In this document: one piece after another, positions 18,590 through 26,344 of the stretch
Layout: every line of letters begins with the position of its first letter
Position numbering within the stretch: position 1 is the stretch's first letter
Origin: Coptodactyla brooksi
Taxonomy: Eukaryota; Arthropoda; Insecta; Coleoptera; Scarabaeidae
Direction of reading: 5' to 3'
Length of the DNA stretch: 26,344 bases
Assembly (NCBI GenBank): GCA_033557675.1
Contig: JAWQRM010000216.1
Coordinates: 1-26,344, forward strand
Made by a program: the position numbers and the translations under genes
The notes under the pieces: generated by a model
What the model saw: only the letters and a program-made list of their open reading frames with translations
Told to the model about the DNA's origin: nothing
Databases searched by the model: none

Positions 18590-19060
18590 TGTTTCTACTA
18601 TTTATTAGACGTTTCGTGAAATTCTATTAAAGTAATATTTTTGAACGTCATTATTTTCTTAAGATTTTTAAATAGCAAGTCTGTTGAAACCAGTAATACG
18701 AACAAAGTTTGATTTTTTGTATTTTCCAGCAGTGTTGGTTTCTTTCTTAAAAAGGGGATCACTTTTCTGAACACAATCAAAAACAAGGTCAAACTGTTTC
18801 ATTCAAATCTCTGCAATAGTTCAGAAGTTAATTTTCTTACTGAAAAGTAAGACATTTTCTTTTTTATTTAAATTGGATTCATGAACCCCTGTTTAGATCA
18901 ATATTGCAATTGGTCTCTTATTTTTCTTTTCTCTTAAGGTTCCTTTCATATCATCCAAATTATTTTGAGTTGGTACTATTTTATCCCAATTTGTAAAACA
19001 TAATTTACATCATACTCCGAATAAATCTGCTTCTAAATATGCTATGACGAATACAACTTA
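18590..19060 (-). pseudogene. Degenerate coding-like remnant, unidentified
   Basis: Minus strand segments read CKLCFTNWDKIVPTQNNLDD, MKGTLREKKNKRPIAILI-stop and, further on, KQFDLVFDCVQKSDPLFKKE, TNTAGKYKKSNFVRITGFNR, separated by stops. The runs look more like decayed protein than random AT-rich DNA, and the CxxC could be part of a zinc-binding motif, but I cannot name a family. It lies just upstream, on the same strand, of the open frame at 18210-18407 and may belong with it. Confidence 0.25.
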
Positions 19061-19444
19061 ATGCAAGTAAGTTATTTAAAGCCTTATATTATATTTGTTT
19101 AGACTATAACCAAGGTGAATAATTGTAGATTTTAGTAGGAAGAAAATATATTCTTCTGGCTTATTATTTTATATTTTATCTAGCTTGACTGCGTTCGGAT
19201 TATTAGGTTTTGTGAGATAATTATATTAGTTGTGAGTTGGTCGTTATTCATTTTAATATGTGTGGGTGTAATATTATAAACGATTAGTTTTTGACCACAA
19301 ATTGAAATTGGAGATTTCAGTTCGTTGGTATAATGACATTGTTAGTAATTAGAATAAAATTAGAATAAAATTATCATTGTAGATATGTTTTGGATTATTT
19401 GTTTGTATTAGCTAGGTTATATAAGTTATTGTATGTTAGTAAGA

Positions 19445-19985
19445 GTGTCTATTATAAGAATTTTCAGTGAGATGTATCAAATTGTTAATTTATTTTGATT
19501 TTTTTTCACCGTACACGTCAGACTGTTATTTTTTTGTTCGGGTTGTTGTTGATGATTCAGTTCGGGTTGTTGTCCGTGTACTCCTAGTACTATGGTGTAC
19601 TAGGTTTTGAATTGTTTGTGCTGAAGAGTGTTATCTCTTTGATAGTTTCTATAACGATGTGGTAGTGTGTTAAAGTATGTTTATGAAATTTTGATGGTGG
19701 TATACCTTACCATATCATAACGCACGTAATAATATAAAAATCCATAACAACAATACACAAAAATGACGGTAAGATACCACCATTAAAATTTCATAAACAT
19801 ATATTAACACGCTATCACATTTTTATAGAAACTATCAAATAGATAACACCCTCCAGCATAAACAATTCAAAATCTGATACACCAGAGTAACAGGACCACA
19901 ATCCGAACAGAAAAATAACAGACTGACGTATAAGGCAAAAAAGGAACAAAATAAATAGACAATTTGAGACACCTCACTAAAATTT
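19445..19985. repeat. Foldback element, arms about 220-270 bp
   Basis: 19445-19711 is the diverged reverse complement of 19768-19985 around a 56-bp loop. Paired landmarks: GTCAGACTGTTATTTTT with AAATAACAGACTGACG; TTTTGAATTGTTTGTGCTG with CAGCATAAACAATTCAAAA; TTTGATAGTTTCTATA with TATAGAAACTATCAAA; TATGTTTATGAAATTTTGAT with ATTAAAATTTCATAAACATA. No open reading frame. It may be a foldback MITE or an inverted duplication. Confidence 0.9.
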
Positions 19986-20057
19986 ATATGTTACCAAAAC
20001 ATATAAATTTTGTATGTTACAAAACTCTTCAATATATTTAAGTGCTTTGTAACATAC
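19979..20057. repeat. Two adjacent hairpins
   Basis: AAAATTTATATGTT/AACATATAAATTTT with a 5-nt loop (19979-20011) is followed by GTATGTTACAAA/TTTGTAACATAC (20012-20023 and 20046-20057). Both stems are perfect. Confidence 0.9.
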
Positions 20058-20152
20058 TTAAATGGACTAAAAACAAAAAATATCTCATGGCCAAAAATAC
20101 AAGTTATGACCAAACAATTGGTTGTGTCTTAATTTAACATCTTAACTTTAGT

Positions 20153-20368
20153 ATAATGGATTGTTGAAATAATACTCTTCTGGCTTCACTTTTTATCATT
20201 TATCCACTTCGTTTCGTTTTTCAACACCTGCCCGGACACAATGATTCGATAAACACTCGTTAAAATTAAAGGAAGCTTCTGAAGATGATTTTAAATAATC
20301 GAAATTTGTTAAGTACAAAATGTAATTCATATCTAAGTCAGAAGAGTATTATTTCAACAATCCATTAT
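20153..20368. repeat. Perfect 30-bp inverted repeat, 156-bp spacer
   Basis: 20153-20182 (begins ATAATGGATTGTTGAA, ends ACTCTTCTG) is the exact reverse complement of 20339-20368. The spacer has no gene. A small MITE or another inverted duplication would fit. Exact identity contrasts with the diverged foldback just upstream. Confidence 0.9.
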
Positions 20369-22130
20369 GCTATATTCACCTGGCTATATACCGAAAAAGT
20401 TAGTTTGTCTTTTACTCTAAATTGTGATATTATATTTTGTGTATTTTATTATTATATACTCTATTTTTCAAGTTTATATATATTTGGAGGTTTCGTTGAG
20501 ACACATCAGAGGAGCGTGACATTTTTGTTTTAAAGTATAAAAGATAATTGCCTTGACAGTTAATAAAGGTTGAATGAAAAATCATTGGTAATCAATTTTA
20601 ACCACGTACCGGCTCCTCCACCGATTTTTTCTTCTTTGTCACCATTAAATTTTGACTTTAAATTGAAATACTTCAAGCTGTCCATCCATCTGCTAATCTG
20701 CATATTTCTCTGTGTGCATGCGTGTATGTCTGTATTTGTGTAAGGGCACTTTGTACACCAATCGACTAATTAATACTAAATTTAGAATGAATTGAATGAA
20801 TAACTGCATTTTGAATTTCGAAAGTTAATTACTATATGAGGGGGAACTTAAATAACTTGTAAATTTCATCAAAATTGACATCCTTAACTTTTAACAAAAT
20901 TTTAGGTTACATGTGTCTGTTAACTTGTTAACTTTATGTACAAATCGAAAATGTCACTAATGTTAATTTAAAAGATGTCTTCAGAAGCAAATCAGAATAG
21001 ATACCAGATTACTAAAAACCTTCTTATATTCAAAATACAGTTTGAATTGATATAGCAGTATAAGCCCTGTGTTTATATAAATAAAGACGGATGGACAGAC
21101 ACACACATAGGCAGACAGACAAACAGATGCTTGTCTGTCTGTTCTATTCGATCATGGCAGTGATTTATTTCAACCACAAATCTTCAGCTCTTTTATAAAT
21201 GAAGAATCTCATCCGAACGGAGGAATTAAAATATATTTATTCAATTTTAAAATATCTAAAATTTAATAGTGAACTTGACGAACGTGATAGCTTTAACGGA
21301 AGTAACAAATAACATGGTCTCTTGCCTTTTCGGCCGTAATTCGAAAAAGGATCCCGTACTTCAACACCAGGAACTATGCGTAATAAACGCCCCGGAGAAT
21401 TTTGACAGTTTGCGGTGGAAATGAATAATTACTGGTGTATGTAAAGTTCGCATGCGGCCGCGACTTTGGTCGACAGCAACCAGGAAATGCTTTGCAATGC
21501 AGACAGCCAGGCGGTCCGCTGGAGGCGGAAATGTTCTTGCGTTTGGCGGTTTAAACTATGCACACTTGGCGCCGCACTGTTTATTGTTGTACCCTGATAT
21601 CAAGATTTAATTAATCGGCCCGATGCTGGTCAACCTAGAGTAATCACGAAACGATAATAGGCCACAGGACGGAATGTTCGACCAACATGATTGCATTACA
21701 TGTTCGTATACATTGTAAACATGTCTAATAGTACGTGTTATTACCTGTAACTGTTTAATCATGATCTGACGTCTATAGCAACGAAAAACAAAAGAAGACC
21801 CAGAAAGCAAAGAAAAAAACGACAAAAGTGTTCGACCATGTTGAAAAGTTTTGTTGAAACGGTGATAGTGCTCCCTAATAATAAGTTCTTACTAATTAGT
21901 ACGAAAGTGTAAGACTAAGGAATAAGAATAAGGAAATAAAACTAAAATTTGGTGAAAATTAAGCTTGACAAGCTTAGTTTTTATATACTTCTAAATTGCA
22001 AACATTCACGTTTTACAGTTAATAATGCAAATATTTATTGTACTCGTGAAAGCACTATAATGATTATTTATTTATCACTAAGCTAATTAGCCATTAACTT
22101 ACCCAATATTGCATAAATATCAATTAAATC
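20369..22130. other. No gene recognised; CpG-rich in 21290-21700
   Basis: Mostly AT-rich. CTGT/ACAG-rich tracts near 20698-20745 and 21088-21145, the latter including a 10-bp hairpin AGACAGACAA/TTGTCTGTCT (21113-21140). The CpG-rich patch at 21290-21700 may be single-copy host DNA; I see no open exon with splice signals. The minus frame 21607-21825 has no domain. Confidence 0.4.
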
Positions 22131-22169
22131 TGTTTTTAACAATTAAAATATTATTAATTGTTAAAAACA
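22131..22169. repeat. Perfect 16-bp hairpin, 7-nt loop
   Basis: TGTTTTTAACAATTAA pairs with TTAATTGTTAAAAACA around AATATTA. Two direct copies of TTAACGTAATTTTGCA follow at 22181 and 22199. Confidence 0.92.
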
Positions 22170-22478
22170 TAATTACGTAATTAACGTAATTTTGCATATT
22201 AACGTAATTTTGCAAATTCAACAGTGTTGTGTAGAATTTGCCTAAATTGCGTTTGCCGGAAACAAAAATAAAAGTTAATGGATTTGGATTGCACTGATTT
22301 GTTCCTATAAGCTTAGCAGTGGTTTAAAAACACTTTGTATTTTAGTGGCATAGTTTGTGGTAGATCGACATGAAGAATTCAGTTCATAGTTTCCAAATAT
22401 TTACCAAATATTAAATTCTCATCTAATTTACGCGATTGACCTTGCTGGGGGGGTAAATTTAACAATTTACGTTACTAC

Positions 22479-22850
22479 TATCGGATTCAAAAGTATTGAG
22501 CCCTGTATTTGAAAGCTTATATTTCTGGAAATATTTTTTTTTCATAAGTCATTTACCCGCAGCTGGCGATGAAAGCAGAAAAGTGCCAGTTTTTTGTTAA
22601 TTCCGACCATGTTTACAATTTTTTTTCTTCTAAAGTTGCCGGTCAAAAATTATAAAACTTGGACCGAACCTAGACTGCTTTACCTAGAATGTACTCGTAA
22701 TTTTATATTATTGTAATTTTTATATCATTTTTACTGTACATGTCGCTATCTCATAAACGCGTTATCAGACGCGCACGCAATTAAGTTCCAAAGAATCCTC
22801 TGGAAATGTAAGCTTTCAAACACAGGACTCAATACTTTTGAATCCGATGA
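22479..22850 (+). mobile_element. MITE-like element A with about 50-bp terminal inverted repeats
   Basis: TATCGGATTCAAAAGTATTG at 22479 and its reverse complement ending at about 22850 (CAATACTTTTGAATCCGATG) extend inward through CCCTGTATTTGAAAGCTTA. Length about 372 bp, no coding content. Target duplication not resolved. Confidence 0.8.
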
Positions 22851-23084
22851 CAGGTAATTATGTTTTGCTTGTTTTCGCTGGCAGTGGGAAACTTACTTTC
22901 TGGATGACATTCGTAGGGTCCAATCGGAGCGCGATACCGCCGCTATCGCTATCTCTCCCAGCCTTGATACCGTGCTTTTTCTATTTATTCGTCCGAGAGA
23001 AACAGAAAACGCCATTCTTTAATTCGCTCTAAAAAATTATAGAGCACATTTTGTGTTATCTTAATATAGTCATGACGTATAAAA
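22851..23084. promoter_or_regulatory. CpG-rich core between inverted MITEs; CCAAT box and donor-like site
   Basis: The spacer between the two MITE copies contains GGTCCAATCGGAGCGCG (about 22917-22933, a CCAAT motif) and the short repeat CGCCGCTATCGCTATCTC. On the minus strand there is CCAGAAA/GTAAGT (donor at 22896-22891). This is compatible with a minus-strand promoter plus non-coding first exon, but also with an internal part of a composite MITE. The plus frame 22838-23032 is not supported. Confidence 0.2.
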
Positions 23085-23388
23085 ATGTGTTAACATTCTT
23101 TGGAACTTAATTGCATTCGCGTCCGATAAACTGTTTATGAGATAACGACATAGTACAAAAATGCGATTATCACCCGAATATTACAAAAGATGATAAATAT
23201 AAAATTACGAGTACGTTCTAGGGAAAGCAGTCTATGTTCAGTCAAAATTTCATAATTTTTGACCGGCTACTTTAGAAACAAAAAAATTGTAAACATGAGC
23301 GGTCGGTCACGTTATGTACCTTTGGTCATGTACCTTCAGAAATATAAGCTTTCAAACACAGGGATCAATACTTTTGAGTTTGATAATA
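23085..23388 (-). mobile_element. MITE-like element B, inverted copy of A lacking one end
   Basis: Read from 23388 on the minus strand it starts with ATCAAACTCAAAAGTATTGA and follows element A (GACCGGCTACTTTAGAA pairing with TTCTAAAGTTGCCGGTC at 22631) to the AATTAAGTTCCAAAGAAT block. It stops at about 23085-23092 without the second terminal repeat. A and B thus make a large inverted repeat. Confidence 0.8.
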
Positions 23389-23813
23389 GGAAGTAAATAA
23401 AAATAAAAAAAGTAATAAAAAAAAGTAAATAGTCATTATATAAAACATGCATAATTTTATTAAATTGATTGTGGCAAACAAAGCGAGCACGTCGCAAAAT
23501 TTTTAACTGGCTTTTATCCGATTCATAAACGGGTTTCATTGTTATGGGTTATGACACATATTTGATTTGATATTGCGTTGAAACAAACTTTTATCTTTTG
23601 TTTATTATAAGCTTTTTAGCTCCCACATCGTATTTTACATGTTGGTTATAGCTTCATGCAAGTCATTTTATTCCCTATATTTTATACTTATTTTATCCAG
23701 TCCGAAATTAATCGTTTTGATTTAATTTCAATGGTGTACAGAGTATTATTTATTTTTAAATACTCTTCGGTATTATAGTACAAATAGATTCTATTTGTAT
23801 TAATTTAATTCAT
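23389..23813. other. No gene recognised
   Basis: AT-rich. Minus frame 23336-23539 overlaps the MITE end and is not supported. Confidence 0.5.
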
Positions 23814-24029
23814 GTGTTTAGCATAGCAAATACATACAAACAGGGAGAATGGCATTGCCAAGTAATCCTTGGTTGTATTGCTGAATATATTGACTATATA
23901 TGTATTGTAAATGATTCCGGTATATATTGTACATTATGTGGAATAACTTTGCTACTATCCTCTCAAAGATGGGAGTATAGGATGTCAAAAAGGCATTACA
24001 AAGCCTTCTGCAGTGAATCACCTACGTGA
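23814..24029 (+). other. Open frame with a degenerate zinc-finger-like pattern
   Basis: The later part reads DSGIYCTLCGITLLLSSQRW followed by EYRMSKRHYKAF. C-x2-C, then W, then M-S-x-x-H-x-K resembles the BED/CGBP1-type zinc fingers found at the N-terminus of some insect hAT-like proteins, but the first zinc-binding His is Arg here. The first residues are chance-like and the start codon is not convincing. Probably a decayed transposon exon or coincidence. Confidence 0.2.
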
Positions 24030-24288
24030 AGCATTCATGTCAACTAATATTTATTCAAAAAATAATCACCGAATCCATTAGTGTATATCGTAGACTAATT
24101 TGTTCATTCTTTTAATATTATTTATTTTAGTTCGATAGGTTGGGCACTTCTTTAAACACTACTTTAGGCGATTACGTTAATACGAAGGAGTACAGTTATA
24201 CTGCAGGACTAGATTGAGTGTCCAGGATTTTTATTTCCTTACTTGTTACAAGTACTTTATTATGTATAAACGTTCATGACTGATCTGT

Positions 24289-24337
24289 AAGTTATAACTG
24301 GTAGGATATATCGGTTGTAACCAACCAGTTATAACTT
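24289..24337. repeat. Perfect 14-bp inverted repeat, 21-nt loop
   Basis: AAGTTATAACTGGT and ACCAGTTATAACTT, with weaker pairing continuing outward (TGATCTG / AGAAATCA). Confidence 0.92.
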
Positions 24338-24359
24338 AGAAATCAGTCTGTAAGTTAGT

Positions 24360-24660
24360 TGCATAATTGCGTCTTCATACGAACATTGCCGGTATTTTCA
24401 CGTTTTGAGTTGGAGGAGCCGGAGCGCCCGATTCTCCACGTACACACAATCACAATCACAAGGCCTGCTCCTTGGAGGACGACAAACCTTGAACTGCACA
24501 GAGTGACACTGGGCTCGGCCCCACTCAGTGAAAAAGGGGTGGGTTTTAAAAGATGGGGAATAGGCGCCACGTTCTTGTTAACCAGATCACCCTGCAAATG
24601 CAGTCCACCTAAACGACGACGAAAACGAAACGTCGTGGAATTCAAAGAAAATACCTCCTT
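24360..24660. other. GC-rich segment, possibly a retroelement tail; no supported protein
   Basis: Open on both strands for about 120 codons but with non-ATG starts and no domain, so neither frame is called. At 24605-24638 the plus strand has CCAC, CTAAACGA, then GAAACGTC and GTGG, which resembles a decayed minimal hammerhead ribozyme of the type carried by Penelope-like elements. Confidence 0.25.
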
Positions 24661-25480
24661 CCAAGAGAAACAAGTCACATATATTAACAAAATATACACA
24701 ATCAGAGTAAGTTGCAAATAACGGTTTTAATAAAAGAAACCTTTCTTTAAACTCGATTCCTGTACTAAGTTTAGCCGTAATGCCGACAGATGTCGGTCTC
24801 TACTTGAACGTAGCAAAGGATACGTTCCAAAATAAAGATTGCCCTTGAGGTAATGCCTAACAAAATAAATGTCAAAATACGTAAACAAGTAAAAGGTAAT
24901 TTGTTTGACATGCAAAGCACCTTCAAAATGTCTCGTAATAAACGAGTAAGTTATAAAATGTTACAATAATCGGATAAGTACAAATTAACAATCATATATG
25001 GTCAAGACTAATACAGAAAATTGACAAAACGAAACTCTTTGTAGGTTACGACGGGAAGTCTCAAATATATTCGCAGCACACGTTGTTAACCAAAGAGGAA
25101 CGTAAAGCGGAAAAGGATGCTTCCAATAAAAACGTGTTCCTGATGAATGCCTCTAAACTGGCGGTGCTCCGGAATAAAAAAAATTAGATGTACATCGTAC
25201 ATGACTTTCTCTTTCCTTGCCCCTGGTTGAAATATAAAATTCCTTTCCACTGGTTTAAATATAAAAGAATGTGTAATGTTCAAGAAGAAAATAAAAATTT
25301 AGCGAAAATAGGAAACAACTTATTTGAAGTTTAATTTACACTTTCAAATACTTGTAGAAGGGCCAGTCAATAATACACATATTCTTTTGTATGTGAAAGA
25401 ACAGGTATAAAGTATAGGAATGATATAATATAATACAAACATCTGTTTTCTGACCCTAATAGGTCCGAAAAAGTGGTCGT
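24661..25480. other. No gene recognised
   Basis: AT-rich with short chance frames (24727-24915 and 25086-25283, minus). No repeat partner in the window. Confidence 0.5.
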
Positions 25481-25545
25481 TAGTCAGTGTCTTCTACCTG
25501 TCGAAGGAAATACATCTGACGTGAAACGAAAGTTTTTAAATCGTT

Positions 25546-25698
25546 ATGGAATCAAAAAGTGATTGTAAAAATTGTGTTCATTCTAGTGAGAGTGATAAGT
25601 CAAAGTTGCAATTCAAAGGTGCTTTGTTTTGCGAAGCAAAATCCGAAATGGAGTCTAAATACTACAAAAATCAGGATGTAGTTGACTTAGAAATATGA
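25546..25698 (+). CDS. Small hypothetical open frame, 50 residues
   Basis: ATG at 25546 to TGA at 25698: MESKSDCKNCVHSSESDKSK, then LQFKGALFCEAKSEMESKYY, KNQDVVDLEI. Hydrophilic, rich in Lys/Ser/Glu, with three Cys (CxxC and one more), and no known domain. The composition is more protein-like than that of nearby frames. About 65 bp upstream is GTTAGTCAGTGTC, containing the arthropod initiator TCAGT, and AATAAA occurs about 40 bp after the stop. It could be a tiny gene, a first exon or the start of a retrocopy. No splice donor was seen at its end. Confidence 0.25.
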   Translation: MESKSDCKNCVHSSESDKSKLQFKGALFCEAKSEMESKYYKNQDVVDLEI

Positions 25699-25946
25699 AG
25701 GAATTGAAAAGGTGGGAAGAGCACATTGATTAGGAATAAATAAATACAAATCTATGTTACACTTGCATTGCTTTATTCATTTTCTTCTGTAACATTACAC
25801 ATTATTTTATTTAAGTAAACCTGTATCTATTTGATTTCAACATTATAAAATGTTTTCTTAATTAAAAAACTAAATAAATTGTAAATTATTGATTGAATAT
25901 TGTAATTAAGGTAGGTAAAGAATAAATAAAAAAACAAAAAAAAAAT
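25699..25946. other. No gene; A-rich tail of the tRNA-like sequence
   Basis: AT-rich DNA. An A10 run at 25936-25945 is T10 on the minus strand, positioned as a Pol III terminator for the adjacent tRNA-like sequence. Confidence 0.5.
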
Positions 25947-26014
25947 GTCGGCACGCAGGATCGATCCAGCAATCGTGTACTCTCCAGATAAAAACGTTTC
26001 CACCGCTCTACTAG
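25947..26014 (-). ncRNA. tRNA-like sequence, probable SINE head or tRNA relic
   Basis: Minus strand: CTAGTAGAGCGGTGG resembles a tRNA D-arm/A box, and GCTGGATCGATCCTGC resembles a T-arm/B box (GGTTCGATCC with one change). It ends TGCGTGCCGAC and is followed by ATTTTTTTTTT, a Pol III terminator. The 5' strand of the acceptor stem does not pair with the 3' strand, so it is not a functional tRNA. A tRNA-derived SINE or pseudo-tRNA is the best reading. Confidence 0.4.
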
Positions 26015-26163
26015 AACATGTGTTACAAAAGAGAGAAGAACTACAGATGAGACAAGCTATGAAATTTTAAACGCTATTTTCTCACAAATAAAAAAGTGTT
26101 GCATTCTAATAATTTGCATAAATACTTGTCTTATAAGTATCTACAACTCCACAAAATTTTATT

Positions 26164-26194
26164 AAATTCGGCGACGGGCATAGTCGCCGAATTT
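26164..26194. repeat. Perfect 12-bp hairpin, 7-nt loop
   Basis: AAATTCGGCGAC and GTCGCCGAATTT flank GGGCATA. Confidence 0.95.
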
Positions 26195-26241
26195 GAATTT
26201 GTATGACGGGCACCATGGACGATGCTTGAGTCGTGGGCGGA

Positions 26242-26280
26242 ATCACCCGATCTTCTGACAAAGACAGAAGATCGGGTGAT
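26242..26280. repeat. Perfect 16-bp hairpin, 7-nt loop
   Basis: ATCACCCGATCTTCTG and CAGAAGATCGGGTGAT flank ACAAAGA. It is followed by a partial direct repeat of the loop (CTGTCTTTG). It lies 47 bp after another perfect hairpin. Confidence 0.95.
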
Positions 26281-26344
26281 CTGTCTTTGTTTGACTTATA
26301 TAAAAGTGTCTTACATCCAAACCTATTTATCTAGATACTTATTT

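Noticed and set aside
24355..24721. 120-codon frames open on both strands, minus one with a hydrophobic start resembling a signal peptide
   Set aside because: The starts are TTG/non-ATG, no domain is recognisable, and mutual antisense openness in a GC-rich segment is common by chance.

Overview
The window looks like intronic or intergenic DNA from an arthropod, most likely an insect with a repeat-rich genome. It is AT-rich and almost free of long open frames. It is packed with broken Tc1/mariner transposases, Penelope-like and LINE reverse-transcriptase fragments, MITE-like foldbacks and a tRNA-like SINE head. Short CpG-rich single-copy islands sit between them. No bacterial operon, CRISPR array, rRNA or intact transposon is visible.

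The one well-supported host coding feature is a 152-nt exon on the minus strand (17317-17468). It encodes the first half of the first immunoglobulin domain of a Dpr-family (defective proboscis extension response) neuronal cell-surface protein. It has a GTAAGT donor, an AG acceptor and a CTAAC branch-point candidate. I could not find the neighbouring exons, so most of the window is probably intron or flank of this dpr1-like gene. That fits the very long introns known for dpr genes.

Layout. 1-1369: a DUF4817/DDE transposase relic with a terminal repeat. 1374-2627: a minus-strand mariner relic with a snap-back hairpin, abutted at 2628 by the 5' end of another DUF4817-type element. 2990-3860: no gene, CpG-rich in part. 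3951-12303: a giant imperfect palindrome whose arms each carry, from outside in, a mariner relic, about 0.8 kb of non-coding DNA, a LINE fragment and a Penelope-like RT fragment. The left arm is interrupted at 5733-8178 by a third mariner relic and CpG-rich DNA. The loop carries the GIY-YIG end of the right-hand Penelope copy. 12366-12530: a LINE RT scrap. 13370-14830: CpG-rich islands. 15090-15200: a transposase scrap. 15280-17057: a mariner-derived MITE in which a 20-bp satellite has grown into converging (hairpin) arrays and been tandemly duplicated. 17317-17468: the dpr exon. 18210-19060: coding-like remnants on the minus strand. 19445-20368: foldbacks. 22479-23388: a pair of inverted MITEs around a CpG-rich core. 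24360-26344: small candidate features and two perfect hairpins.

None of the mobile-element genes can make a full product. Each lacks catalytic segments or carries stops and frameshifts. The regional theme is repeated inverted duplication at several scales: perfect 20-45 bp hairpins, 0.5-1.8 kb foldbacks and one 8-kb palindrome.
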